Assembly (NCBI GenBank): GCA_037481715.1
Contig: JBBFLD010000001.1
Location: forward strand, 682,001-746,000
Reading direction: 5' to 3'
DNA: 64,000 nucleotides
Origin: Rosettibacter sp037481715
GTDB taxonomy: Bacteria > Bacteroidota > Ignavibacteria > Ignavibacteriales > Melioribacteraceae
Below are positions 26,331 through 36,500 of the stretch, in pieces (positions within the stretch are counted from its first letter, which is position 1; every line of letters begins with the position of its first letter). The notes under the pieces are model-generated. The model was not told where the DNA came from and made no database searches. It saw only the letters and a list, made by a program, of their open reading frames with translations. The position numbers were made by a program, and so were the translations under genes.

Positions 26331-28445
26331 TCATAACAACGACATAATACCTTCAACTTTAATTTTCCATTTGCCATTTTTTGGAAAACCTGGGGCAAAA
26401 ATTTTTGGTGCTCCTTCCCAGCCAGAAGACATCATTGCAACTGCTGTCAGCAATCCTCCATTGCCTGGAAGATAAATTGGAAGTCTTTCATCTTGATAAT
26501 TATGACCGTTGACCAGATAAGAATTTTTTTGAACATTCATCATCAAAGCATCAACAGCCAATTCTGGCTCACCAATTCTTGCAGCTGTCATTGCAATCAT
26601 TGGATAATCCCAACCCCATGTTTCATTCCAATTCCAAGTTTCGAAAACTTTCTTGAGTGTGCTACGCATAATTTCTTTGTCAACATTTTCATTTGGCAGC
26701 ATCCCAAACGAAGCCAATAAAGTTGGATGGTCATTCCTATTAAATTTATCTTCAAAAGTATTCATAGCATTTTCTGCATTTTGATATAATCCATCTTTGA
26801 CTGGCAGTTTTGATAAATGTTCAATCACATGCTGCCATTTTTCATTTTGTTTTAACCCCAATCTTTCTCTCCACATTTGAGCAGTCTTTAATCCAAATAA
26901 CCAATATGATAATTCAAAAGCTGGATTAATGCTTTCATTTGGTTTATAAATTTCCTGTGCAGGAATTAATGGAGGACCTAAAACATATCTATTATTTTTT
27001 TCATCCCAATGGGCAAAAGAAGAAAGAAATTCAGCAGTTTCAAAAACAAGATTTTTATACTTATGAAGTATTGAATCATTTTTATAATACTTGTATAAAA
27101 GTTCTGCAAAATAAATTATATGAGGCTGCTGCCATATTAAAAATACACCCACTTTGGATGGACTTTCCCTTCCATCAATTGAAACCATTTTGTGCCAGCG
27201 AACGCCATTAAATCCTTGAAGTTGTGCTGTATTTTGAGCAAGAGGTAAAATTTTTTGATACCATTCTAATTTACTTTCGAGGAATTCGGGTTTGCCCCAC
27301 AATACAAAATGAACTAAATGCCACCACGTCATTTCAAGATGAAATTTCCCATACCAGCTGTTGAATGTTAAGCCAGTTTCTTGAGGCGGATAAATTCCGC
27401 CGCACTGAATTGCAGTTAAATATCTTGATAAAATTATTCTTCTTTCCAATTCAAACGAACGTGAATCGGTGCACTCAGAAAAATCAATTGCACCCCCAGT
27501 TTCCCAGAAATTTTTCCAATAATTTTTTGAAGCATTTATTGTTTCAAAAACATCCGGCAATTTTTCATTATTAATTTTTTGAGAAAAGAGAACTGTAAAC
27601 TCAAATGCATCTTTGGAATTAATATTCAATAAAAAATTATGTTTAGATTTTCGTACTAATTGAGCATTATCCCATTTTATTAAGACATAATAAATTGTTG
27701 AATCTAAGGTTCTTTTAATTAATACACTTTTTGAATCACTCAAGATTATTTCAGAATTATGTTTTTCTTCGCTTTCCCAGTCAGATGCATTTTTGCCCCA
27801 TTTTGTAGAACCATAAGGAAAAGCAAATTCAATTGATGTTTTGTTTTCTTTAAGAAAATCAGATTTTATTCTTACAGCAATTAAATCTAATTGAGGATGA
27901 CAAACAGTTTCTATAAAAAATTTTTTATTGTTTACTTCGAATGAACTTTTAATAATTCCTTCCCAAATATTTTCTTCCTGATGAATATTTTTTATCTGAG
28001 AAATCTTAACTTCAGAAAAATCCGGATTAAAAATTTTCAAACCAATTCTTGCTAAATTTAATCGATGCGGATTAGCTCTTAACCATTCACCTGCTTTAGA
28101 ATTCTGATTAGATGCAAAAGGAATTTTTCTTCCATAATAATCATAATATTCAAAAGTATCTTCCAATTTATAATTTTCATTTGGGATTGAATGCCAGCCC
28201 CATTCACTCATTGTGCATAATGGAATTCCATTTTCATAAAATTCAGGAAAAGATTGTAAGCCCGTGAAGTCTGTTGTAAAAGCAAATTTACCATTACCTA
28301 CAGTAAATGGAGAAAGTGAATCAGCTTTTGTAATAATCGGGATATGCCGATGCACAACGGCATATCTATCAATCTTATTTTGTCCTGAAACAACTTCAGA
28401 TAAAAACAAAATCAAAATTACAAATATGAATTTGCTCAGTTTCAT
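26331..28445 (-). CDS. Secreted protein, probable six-hairpin glycosidase-like, function unknown
   Basis: A 704-residue protein with a signal peptide (MKLSKFIFVILILFLSEVVSG). The N-terminal part (about 35-310) looks like a beta-sandwich (FTVGNGKFAFTTDFTGLQSF, SEWGWHSIP) and the C-terminal part is helical and rich in W/Y/G motifs (HLEMTWWHLVHFVLWG, WNETWGWDYPMIAMTAARIG), the layout of six-hairpin glycoside hydrolases such as GH65/GH95-like enzymes. I cannot name a family or substrate. It overlaps the SMP-30 gene by four bases (ATGA), so it is co-translated with it. Confidence 0.7.
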   Translation of the reverse strand: MKLSKFIFVILILFLSEVVSGQNKIDRYAVVHRHIPIITKADSLSPFTVGNGKFAFTTDFTGLQSFPEFYENGIPLCTMSEWGWHSIPNENYKLEDTFEYYDYYGRKIPFASNQNSKAGEWLRANPHRLNLARIGLKIFNPDFSEVKISQIKNIHQEENIWEGIIKSSFEVNNKKFFIETVCHPQLDLIAVRIKSDFLKENKTSIEFAFPYGSTKWGKNASDWESEEKHNSEIILSDSKSVLIKRTLDSTIYYVLIKWDNAQLVRKSKHNFLLNINSKDAFEFTVLFSQKINNEKLPDVFETINASKNYWKNFWETGGAIDFSECTDSRSFELERRIILSRYLTAIQCGGIYPPQETGLTFNSWYGKFHLEMTWWHLVHFVLWGKPEFLESKLEWYQKILPLAQNTAQLQGFNGVRWHKMVSIDGRESPSKVGVFLIWQQPHIIYFAELLYKYYKNDSILHKYKNLVFETAEFLSSFAHWDEKNNRYVLGPPLIPAQEIYKPNESINPAFELSYWLFGLKTAQMWRERLGLKQNEKWQHVIEHLSKLPVKDGLYQNAENAMNTFEDKFNRNDHPTLLASFGMLPNENVDKEIMRSTLKKVFETWNWNETWGWDYPMIAMTAARIGEPELAVDALMMNVQKNSYLVNGHNYQDERLPIYLPGNGGLLTAVAMMSSGWEGAPKIFAPGFPKNGKWKIKVEGIMSLL

Positions 28446-29614
28446 CTAATCAATACCATCTTTTTAGTTTCAGAGAATTTATTCCCTGCAGATATTTGAT
28501 AAAAGTAAATTCCGCTCGATAAATTTTCTGCATTCAAAGAAATTTGATAAGTGTTGGCAGTTTGATATTCATTAATTAGAGTATCTATTTCTCGCCCAAG
28601 TTCATCATACAAAATCAATTTCACATGTGCTGGTTCATTAATGGAATAAGAAATAATTGTTTCGGAATTAAATGGATTTGGATAGTTGTAATTAAGCTGA
28701 AAAGATTTCTTTTCATCAAAATTTTTTTCTTTAATGTCTGTGTAAATATTTTTTACTCTGTAGACTGCATTTCCTGAAGTTACAAACAAAGTTTTACCAT
28801 CTTCACCAAAACAGCAATTAGTTGTTTGTCCCGGAATTGGGATTGTATCGACAACACTGCCATTTGGATTAAAAACCCAGATTCCAATTGGTCCTGCTTC
28901 GAAGATGAATCCAAATTTATCTACTTTCATTCCATCTGCATAACCTTGAGGAGGCATGAATGCAAATCTTTTTTTGTTAGCAATAACAGAATCATTCACT
29001 ACATCCCATACATAAATTACACGAGCTTCTGAATCGCTCACATACAATTTTTTTTCATCTGGAGAAAATGCAATTCCATTAGGTCTGTATAATGTTTTAT
29101 CGAGTAATTGTAAATTGCCTGAAGGACTAATTCTGTAAATTCCATAAAAACGAAGTTCTTCCTGATTTGAATTAATTCCATAAGGCGGGTCAGTAAAAAA
29201 AATTGAACCATCAGATTTTACAGCAATATCATTAGGACTATTTAATCTTTTCCCATCAAAATGTGTTGCAAGAGAAGTTAATGTTCCATCTTTTTCTAAT
29301 CTTGCAATCTGACGCAATCCATGCTGAGCAAGTAATAAATTTCCATTTTTATCCAGTGCAAGTCCATTTGAATTTCCTGATGGTTTTAAGAATATCGAAA
29401 CACCCGAATCAGGTTTCCAACGATAAACTGTATTTGCTGGTATATCACTAAATAATAATACATCATCTTTCCAAACAGGTCCTTCTACAAATTGAAATCC
29501 ATCTGCGATTTTTTCAACTATAATTCCTTTTGAATTAATTGTTTGACTAAAAATTTTATGAGATAGAATTATTAACAACAAACTCAAAAAAAATTGTAAT
29601 GATTTCATTTTCAT
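28442..29614 (-). CDS. SMP-30/gluconolactonase-like beta-propeller with T9SS sorting domain
   Basis: A 390-residue secreted protein. After the signal peptide, a six-bladed SMP-30/gluconolactonase/LRE propeller covers about 25-290, with RLNSPNDIAVKSDGSIFFTD, PNGIAFSPDEKKLYVSDS and YADGMKVDKFGFIFEAGPIG, the last holding typical metal-site acids. Residues about 305-390 are a T9SS sorting domain (NYNYPNPFNSETIISYS, ending KKMVLIR). It may hydrolyse a sugar lactone at the cell surface (family-based guess). It overlaps the next gene by ATGA and lies 125 bp after the second URO-D gene. Confidence 0.83.
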   Translation of the reverse strand: MKMKSLQFFLSLLLIILSHKIFSQTINSKGIIVEKIADGFQFVEGPVWKDDVLLFSDIPANTVYRWKPDSGVSIFLKPSGNSNGLALDKNGNLLLAQHGLRQIARLEKDGTLTSLATHFDGKRLNSPNDIAVKSDGSIFFTDPPYGINSNQEELRFYGIYRISPSGNLQLLDKTLYRPNGIAFSPDEKKLYVSDSEARVIYVWDVVNDSVIANKKRFAFMPPQGYADGMKVDKFGFIFEAGPIGIWVFNPNGSVVDTIPIPGQTTNCCFGEDGKTLFVTSGNAVYRVKNIYTDIKEKNFDEKKSFQLNYNYPNPFNSETIISYSINEPAHVKLILYDELGREIDTLINEYQTANTYQISLNAENLSSGIYFYQISAGNKFSETKKMVLIR

Positions 29615-29739
29615 AATGCCTTAATTATTTGTAAAAAATTATAATTGAATTCATATAACGATTCTATTACTGTCAATCATAAAAATTATTTTAGAACGTA
29701 TCTGCTTTTGTTTGAAAAAAGTTTTGATTTTCAAACGGC

Positions 29740-30768
29740 TCAATAATTTTTTACTGTCTCTATAAACGTAAGAATATTATCTGTTGAAACACCTGGGGGC
29801 ATTCCTCCGCCGCAAGATATTATTACTCTTGAATAATCATTAAGCGAACTAATTAAATCTTCAGTTGCTTTTTTTACATCATCTTGAGTTCCGTTGGCAA
29901 GTACATCTCTTGGAGGAATATTTCCAACAAGTGTAATTTTATTTTGAGTAAGTTCTTTCAATTCATTCAATGTAACATCGAAGCCCATATTAAAAAGATT
30001 AATTCCCATTTCAGGAAGAAATGGAGCGGATACTTTACACGGCGCATCATTATGCAAGAATTTAACGGACACATCTTCGTTGAATAATTCTTTAAAATAT
30101 GGAAGTCCAAATTCTCTAAATTCATTTTCACCCATAAAACCAATTATATCATCAAGCAAAAAGATTCCATCAATAGTTGGAAAAGTTTCCATTTGAAGAT
30201 GAAGCCAATCTTTCAAATAATCAGTAATTTTTCTTAAAAGAAGATGAGCTTTATCCGGCTGCATCATCATTGTTGTAAGAAATTCGGTTGAGCCCATTAA
30301 ATAACTTGCAATATTTAGAGGACCGCGAGCAACAGCAAAACGAATTTTGTGTCCTGCATCTTCAATTCTTGGCTGCATAATTTTCAATCTGTTTAACATA
30401 AATGGCAATAAACCATCTGTAGCTGGATTAGGCTTTTCGATTAAATCAATATCATCTGCTGAACGAATTATTTTGTGTGCGAAAGGAAATTCATCGGGTG
30501 GGAAAGTGCACTTAACACCAAATGCAGAAGGCTCTGTGCACATTCCAAATTCAGACCAGAATCCCGGTAAAAAAATTACATCAGGAAAATTGTTAATTGC
30601 TTTTAAGTTTGCTTTGAACCAGAGTTCTTCACTCGAAAAATATTCAATAATTTTAATTCCATACCAATTTGGCAGCCATGGACTATCAATAATAAATGCC
30701 ATAGGCAATGGCCGAATAATTTCTCCATTAATTACTCTTTTTAATATTTCCCATTGTTGGTCTGTCAT
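29740..30768 (-). CDS. URO-D family protein with altered metal motif, candidate substrate-side methyltransferase
   Basis: A 342-residue URO-D superfamily protein, only distantly like the one at 23808. At the usual zinc site it has HND (His239-Asp241) instead of HxC, with Cys244 nearby and Cys319 in ISCGGGMPPG at the third ligand position. It is therefore not a plain MtaA-type enzyme. In corrinoid systems one methyltransferase loads the corrinoid from the methyl donor and another unloads it; this protein could be the loader (inference). AGGAG lies eight bases before the ATG. It is separated from the upstream activation gene by a 338-bp gap. Confidence 0.75.
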   Translation of the reverse strand: MTDQQWEILKRVINGEIIRPLPMAFIIDSPWLPNWYGIKIIEYFSSEELWFKANLKAINNFPDVIFLPGFWSEFGMCTEPSAFGVKCTFPPDEFPFAHKIIRSADDIDLIEKPNPATDGLLPFMLNRLKIMQPRIEDAGHKIRFAVARGPLNIASYLMGSTEFLTTMMMQPDKAHLLLRKITDYLKDWLHLQMETFPTIDGIFLLDDIIGFMGENEFREFGLPYFKELFNEDVSVKFLHNDAPCKVSAPFLPEMGINLFNMGFDVTLNELKELTQNKITLVGNIPPRDVLANGTQDDVKKATEDLISSLNDYSRVIISCGGGMPPGVSTDNILTFIETVKNY

Positions 30769-31106
30769 TTTTTTTCTCCTAATTTCTTATATCTATTTTT
30801 TATTAAATATTTATTTCATCAACTTATATGCAACCAACATACTATTGAATTTTATTTACAAACCAATAAAGGAAACTGTTATAATTCAAAAACTCGTATC
30901 AAATCAATGTAAGGAATCTAAAACCAATTCCTTATTTCAAAGAAATTTCTCACTTCAAAAAAGAGATTCTTCGCTTTGATCAAAATGACTCAATTGTTTT
31001 TCCTGTTATTCTGAGTCCGCAAAACGAGAGGAAGAATCTAAATTCCATATTTACAATTTCAAAAAGATTCTTTATTGCAATAAAAGTAAGGATAAATTTT
31101 AAGCCA
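30769..31106. other. 338-bp intergenic gap with degenerate dispersed repeat
   Basis: No gene is seen. The centre holds an imperfect inverted repeat: AGATTCTTC at 30964-30972 and its complement GAAGAATCT at 31031-31039, with the related inner stretches CGCTTTGATCAAAATGAC and TTATTCTGAGTCCGC. It resembles the 'GATTCTTCGC...CAGAATGAC' intergenic repeat scattered through many Bacteroidota-group genomes (from general knowledge). The gap may separate two transcription units within the corrinoid locus; no clear promoter was found. Confidence 0.6.
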
Positions 31107-31826
31107 TTAATTTTTTTTGAACTTTATTTTAATTCTATAAGTGCAATCTTTGACTCCGCATTTATCGCATAAGTATTCTTTCCATTGTGCATTTTTCCCA
31201 ATACCAATTATTCCGCTGATTGATTTCATTGGAATCATCAAAGCAGAATCTGTTAATTTTATTTCACAAAAATTTTTTGGCAAAAGGGAAAAAAGTTTAT
31301 GCTGTTCAGAAACAGACCAATTACAATATCCAGGACTATATCGATTTGTAACATTAAGCCCCAGTGTTTTCATTTTTACTTTCAGGTGGTCATGCAATAT
31401 GTCAGCCACATTTTCAACTTCTTCTGATGCAGTAATATCAGCCAGATAGCTTAAAAGAATTTCCCCCTTTTCATTTAATTCTTTAATCCAATTTTCGATT
31501 TCCCTTCCGATAGTTGAAACAAATATTGCAACTTTTTCAATCTTGTTTAATTGTGATTTAACAATTTTTTCAGTTTTAAAAAAAATATTTGAGATGATTA
31601 TCCCATCTTTATTTTCTGAAGATTCATAATCAAGAATTTTATATCCAGCTCTTATCTGTAATTTCTTTTTTGATTCATGAATAATTTCATCGAGAAATTT
31701 GTCAAAATGTTCTGGCAAATTATTGTAACCAAGAATATCAACAATTTGATTTTTCTTAACAGTAATTAATTCTGGATTTATCAAAAGTTCATAAGTATTA
31801 TAGTCTATTTCTTTTTCAGTAATCAT
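31107..31826 (-). CDS. MetH activation-domain-like protein (corrinoid reductive reactivation)
   Basis: A 239-residue protein resembling the C-terminal AdoMet-binding activation domain of cobalamin-dependent methionine synthase, here as a separate polypeptide. The conserved core is RYSPGYCNWSVSEQHKLFSLL (cited in part as GYCNWSVSEQ) and LTDSALMIPMKSISGIIGIG. A C-terminal cysteine group (CDKCGVKDC) could hold metal or accept electrons. Such proteins re-methylate oxidised Co(II) corrinoid using AdoMet and an electron donor. The ATG overlaps the stop of the homocysteine methyltransferase gene by ATGA, tying the two in translation. Confidence 0.82.
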   Translation of the reverse strand: MITEKEIDYNTYELLINPELITVKKNQIVDILGYNNLPEHFDKFLDEIIHESKKKLQIRAGYKILDYESSENKDGIIISNIFFKTEKIVKSQLNKIEKVAIFVSTIGREIENWIKELNEKGEILLSYLADITASEEVENVADILHDHLKVKMKTLGLNVTNRYSPGYCNWSVSEQHKLFSLLPKNFCEIKLTDSALMIPMKSISGIIGIGKNAQWKEYLCDKCGVKDCTYRIKIKFKKN

Positions 31827-32710
31827 TCAAGATTCCTGATAGCATTAGCAATTGCAGAAATATGTGCAGGAGTAGTTCCGCAACATCCGCCAATAATATT
31901 TGCACCGCTTTCAATTAAAAGCTGAACTTTAGATGCCATATATTCTGGAGATTCAGGAAAAATTGTAATTCCATCTTTATAAATTGGTTTGCCTGCATTT
32001 GCATGAACAAGTATTGGAATTGAAGAATCAACATTTCTAATTTCTTTTACTATTTCTATCATTTGGTCGAATCCGTTGCCACAATTTGTCCCAATAATAT
32101 CTGCACCAGCTTCTTTGATAACTGATGCCATCAAAGAAGGAGTTACACCCATCATTGTTTTATAATCGCCAGTTAAAGTTTTTTCAAAAGTAAATGTGCA
32201 GATTACATCAAGGTTGGTTGATTCTTTGGCAGCTTTGATTGCTATTCTTGCTTCATCAAGGTCGGACATAGTTTCAATAAGAATTGCATCAACTCCACCT
32301 TCTTTCAATGCTTTTGATTGAATTGCAAAGCCCTCATAAAGTTCTGATTCGGAAATTTCTCCCATCATCAATAAAATTCCAGTTGGACCAATTGACCCAA
32401 GAACAAAATGATTATCTCCTGCTGCTCTTCTTGAAATTTGAGCTGCCTTAAAATTTAATTCTGCTGCTCTGTTTTCCAAACCATAATGTTTTAATTTAGT
32501 TGGACTTCCTCCAAAGCTGTTTGTTAAAACCATATCTGCACCAGCATCAATGTAACTTTTAGCAATTGCAAATACATCTTCCTCATGAGTTACATTCCAG
32601 AGCTCTGGACATTCACCGGGTTGAAGTCCCTTGCTCTGAAGAAATGTTCCCCAAGCTCCATCAGAAATTAAAATTTTCCCTTTTGATATTACTTCAATTA
32701 ATGATTCCAT
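31823..32710 (-). CDS. Homocysteine S-methyltransferase domain protein (MetH N-terminal type)
   Basis: A 295-residue Hcy-binding TIM barrel. It opens with LISDGAWGTFLQSKGL and contains the three zinc cysteines: one in GTNCGNG and two in GGCCGTTP near the C-terminus. It transfers a methyl group from a methyl-corrinoid to homocysteine, giving methionine. It contains only this domain of MetH; the folate, B12 and activation domains are not fused. The ATG at 32710 has AGGA eight bases upstream and was preferred to one at 32731. A stand-alone enzyme using S-methylmethionine is an alternative, but the B12 and activation genes on either side argue for corrinoid use. Confidence 0.85.
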   Translation of the reverse strand: MESLIEVISKGKILISDGAWGTFLQSKGLQPGECPELWNVTHEEDVFAIAKSYIDAGADMVLTNSFGGSPTKLKHYGLENRAAELNFKAAQISRRAAGDNHFVLGSIGPTGILLMMGEISESELYEGFAIQSKALKEGGVDAILIETMSDLDEARIAIKAAKESTNLDVICTFTFEKTLTGDYKTMMGVTPSLMASVIKEAGADIIGTNCGNGFDQMIEIVKEIRNVDSSIPILVHANAGKPIYKDGITIFPESPEYMASKVQLLIESGANIIGGCCGTTPAHISAIANAIRNLE

Positions 32711-32818
32711 AATTTCTTTCCTTTTTATCATTCCATAAGTAAAGATTTATCATTTCAAAAAATCGAAATAACAAGACTATGAACAAATCATTTAGATTAT
32801 TATTAACTCACTTTTTTA

Positions 32819-33487
32819 TCAATTTATTTTTAATCTTTCCAGAAAATCTACAGCACTTTGAGGATTCGGACCATAAGCATCTGCGCCCATTTTTTCTGCT
32901 GCTTCTTCTGTCAATGGTGCACCACCTACGATTACCTTAACATCTGGGAAATGCTGTTTAATTTCTTTGACAGTAACAGCCATATTTTGCATTGTTGTAG
33001 TAAGTAAAGCACTTAACCCAACTGCAGAACCTGGATTTTGTTTTATTGCATCAAGAAATTTTGTTGATTTAACATCAACACCTAAATCAATCACATCATA
33101 ACCATTTCCTTCGACAACCATGCTGACAAGATTTTTTCCGATATCATGCAAATCACCTGCAACAGTTCCAATAATAAATTTTCCTTTCTTTTCAACAATT
33201 CCTTTTTGAAAATATGGTTTAAGATGATTCATCACAGCCTGCATTGCTTTTGCAGCCATCAATAGTTCTGGCACAAAAACTTCGTTACGACTAAATTTAT
33301 CACCAATTCTCTTCATGCCTTCGTTGCACGCATTAAGAATATCATTGGGCTTAAACCCTGCTTCAAGAGCTTTGATTGTTAATTCATCTGCTCCTTCCTG
33401 TCCTTTTAAATCTGGAGGATAGGGAGAAGCTAAATTAACTTTTCCTCTTTCAATGCAAAGTGTAATTCGATTAATTAATTCTTCCAT
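32819..33487 (-). CDS. Corrinoid (B12-binding) methyl-carrier protein
   Basis: A 222-residue corrinoid protein of the MtaC/MtbC/MetH-module type. A helical cap (about 1-95) precedes the Rossmann B12 domain with GDLHDIGKN (lower-ligand His114), the VGLSALLTT serine loop and VIVGGAPLTEE. It shuttles methyl groups between methyltransferases. The start lies only 28 bp after the xylanase gene stop on the same strand, so it is very likely transcribed with the xylan genes. The homocysteine methyltransferase gene follows after 108 bp. No cobalamin riboswitch is seen upstream. Confidence 0.92.
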   Translation of the reverse strand: MEELINRITLCIERGKVNLASPYPPDLKGQEGADELTIKALEAGFKPNDILNACNEGMKRIGDKFSRNEVFVPELLMAAKAMQAVMNHLKPYFQKGIVEKKGKFIIGTVAGDLHDIGKNLVSMVVEGNGYDVIDLGVDVKSTKFLDAIKQNPGSAVGLSALLTTTMQNMAVTVKEIKQHFPDVKVIVGGAPLTEEAAEKMGADAYGPNPQSAVDFLERLKIN

Positions 33488-33515
33488 TTCAATTAACCAT
33501 TTTATTTTATGAAAT

Positions 33516-36500
33516 TTATTTTATTAATGTCATCTTTCTGACCTGCATAAAATTACCACATTGAAGTTTATAGAAATATACTCCGCTTGAATATTTTGAT
33601 GCATCAAATTTGACTTCATAAGTTCCTGATGATTTAACTTCATCAATTAGTGTTTCAATTTCATTTCCAAGTATATCAAAAATTTTCAATGTTGTTTTAT
33701 GATTATTAGAAGAATTTGGAATTGTAAATTTGATTGTTGTAACTGGATTAAATGGATTGGGATAATTCTGACTCAAATAAAAATTATTTTGAACAATATC
33801 ATCTTTAGAAATATCAGTTATGGTTTTAAATTTTCCTACTGCAAAAATTCCTAATTTATCAATGCCGCCTCTTTTAATTGCGTAAGGTTGTCTTGAAAGT
33901 TCCCGTTCATAAAACCCGCTGCCAGCTTCGGTTGTATCTTGAAGATTAAAAATATATGCATTTGCATTTCTATCCTGTCTGAATTGAGAATCTTCAAGAG
34001 TAATAAGCCAGCCGAATTTAAGTGCATAATTTCCTCCTCCAGGCACAGCTTCGTTTATAAACCATTTAGCTAAAACTCTTCCGCCTGCAGCAGCTGGTAT
34101 TTTATCATCTTTTACATTAACCCCAATTAAATCTTTTGTTCCTTTATTTTCAATCCATACAGGAGCATACGAAGTTGGAGTTCCAACTGGGAACAAAACT
34201 TCTGAATTTCCAACTGATATTCTAAGTTCACCGCTGCCATCAGTTATTACATATCTCGATGTTCCTCCACTTGTTGCTTCTGCTACTTCGAGATTGTTAT
34301 CGCCCAGCTTTAACTTGCCTTGCATTTCTAATCTGCCTTCAATTTTTCTTGATGCATGTAATGTAACACCAGCATTTAAATTTGTAATCAAAATATTTTT
34401 GGGACCATTGACTTCAGGAAATTCTTCATCTCTTGTAATTTGTGCCACACTTCCACTGTATTTTAAAGTTGCCTCCTTACCATAAATTAATTTATTACCT
34501 CCAAGAAGCAATTGCCCTTTTTTAATTTCAAGAAGATTATTTACTTTGATTGTCTTTGATAATGTCAATCCAAGATTATTATCAATAATTAATGAACTTA
34601 CAGAATCCGGAATTGAGGTTCCTGTTACTTGAGCATTTGTTCCATTAAAAACATAACCTGCTTCGGAACTCAAAATTTTTTCGCCACTTATATTAATTGA
34701 TCCATCCAACCCTGAACTATGAGCTGTTTGCAGCACAGCTCCTTTATTCAAAATAAAGCTGCCTTCACCTTTTAATTCACTTGTTCCAATATTTAGGGTA
34801 ACACTGCTATCTACTTCTACAGGCAATCCGCCTTTATCAAATTGAACATTTTCAAGAGTTAATGATTGAATTCCATTTTGTCTTACAAATTCTATTTTCC
34901 CTCTATAATAATTTCCTACAATTGCATTTTTTATTGAAACATTGCCCTGATTAATTTTCCAGATTGTTCCAAAATAATCTGTTGCTTGAACAGGCATTCC
35001 TTGATTATCAAATGAATTTGTAACTATAACTTCTATCACATCTGAATTAATAAAAAATTTTCCACCTGTAATATTAAGATTACCATTCAATTCAATTGTA
35101 ACATTCGACGTATTCATTATTGGAATTTGTGCTGCTAATTCTCCACCGCTTAGATTTATATCTCCCATTATTGTCACTTTAATTTTACTATAAAATAATG
35201 GGTCGCATAGCAGTAACTTGCTTGTGCCCGTATTTAAAATATTAACATTCCCTCCTATTGTATTTCCATCCCATTTTAAAAAGATTGGTAATGATTGGTC
35301 AGGACAATTCCACACAAAATGATAAAAATTTTGATTAGCATTTTTGGGAGATATTGTTTTTATACTATCAAATTCAATTGTAGAGCCAGAAGCCCAAAGT
35401 GAAATTGGAATTTCACCTCCATCTTGTTTATGATAATATTTACTTCCATCCTGAAAACTAATTGTTGCAGTGGAATCCTGTTTAATAGTTCCATAATTTT
35501 CAATTATGCCACCGACTGATAAATCAACTCCACTTCCATCTTTAATTTTTAATTCTGCTCCTTTTGCAATTATCAGCTTTCCACCTTGAGCAATTGACAT
35601 CTGGTCAACAGTATCTTTGCTGTTCAATGTTACAGTATGACCATTCCGAATGATAATTAAATCTCCAGAAGCATCGGGAGATTTTGTTGCTGGCTTTATC
35701 CATGTTGTTCCATCATATTCTTCCCATGTATTCAAATCTTCCCAATTTCCGTTGTTTACACTTCTAAAACTATTTTTAGAAGTAAGATATTGCCGCAGCC
35801 ATTTCATTGCTGGTCTTTCAGTTCCATCTGATTTTATAAGAAAGCATGTCTTCTGCCAGATTTGTCCTTCAATATATCCCCAAAATGTAATTCCTTTTAT
35901 GCCGGGGTGTTCCCAGAGTAATGGAAAAATTTTTTGATAAAGTTCAAGTTGCTTAGCATCGTCAGGATTTCCAGAATCACCAAGATTTCCAAGGTCAAAT
36001 TCAGAAATATAAATTGGCAATCCAGTTGCAGCTAATTTATCGAGATTACTTTTCAATGTATTGATAGAAGCATTTTCTAATTCGAATCGATGACCTTGAA
36101 TACCAATTCCATCAATTAAATTTCTTTGTTTTAGAAGATAAACAATATTGAGTAATTGATTTGTGTTGTAACTGTCATTTATTATGTTGTAATCATTAAG
36201 AATTAATTTTGCTTTTGGAATATATTTTCTTGCCCATTCAAAAGCTTGAATGACCCAATCCCAGCCGGTTTTGCCTGCTCCTCCAAGTGCATCTCTGTAT
36301 GGTGCTGGTGCGTGATTTGGCAATGGTTCATTTACAACATCAACCATATCCATATCTGGATATCTTTCACCAACAAGACGAATCCATTCTTCAACTTCTT
36401 CACGTTGTTCTTCGAGACTTAAAGATGTAATCCAGTTGGGATACTGCTGCCCCCAAACCAATGTATGAAATTTGAAAGGATAACCTCTTTGTTTAGCATA

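Noticed and set aside
23808..30768. URO-D family genes as heme-pathway HemE
   Set aside because: No other heme genes are nearby, the zinc-type HxC...C pattern is present in one copy, and both sit in a locus with corrinoid and homocysteine methyltransferase genes.
33488..33515. Cobalamin riboswitch before the corrinoid gene
   Set aside because: Only 28 bases separate it from the xylanase stop; no B12-box-like conserved sequence was seen.
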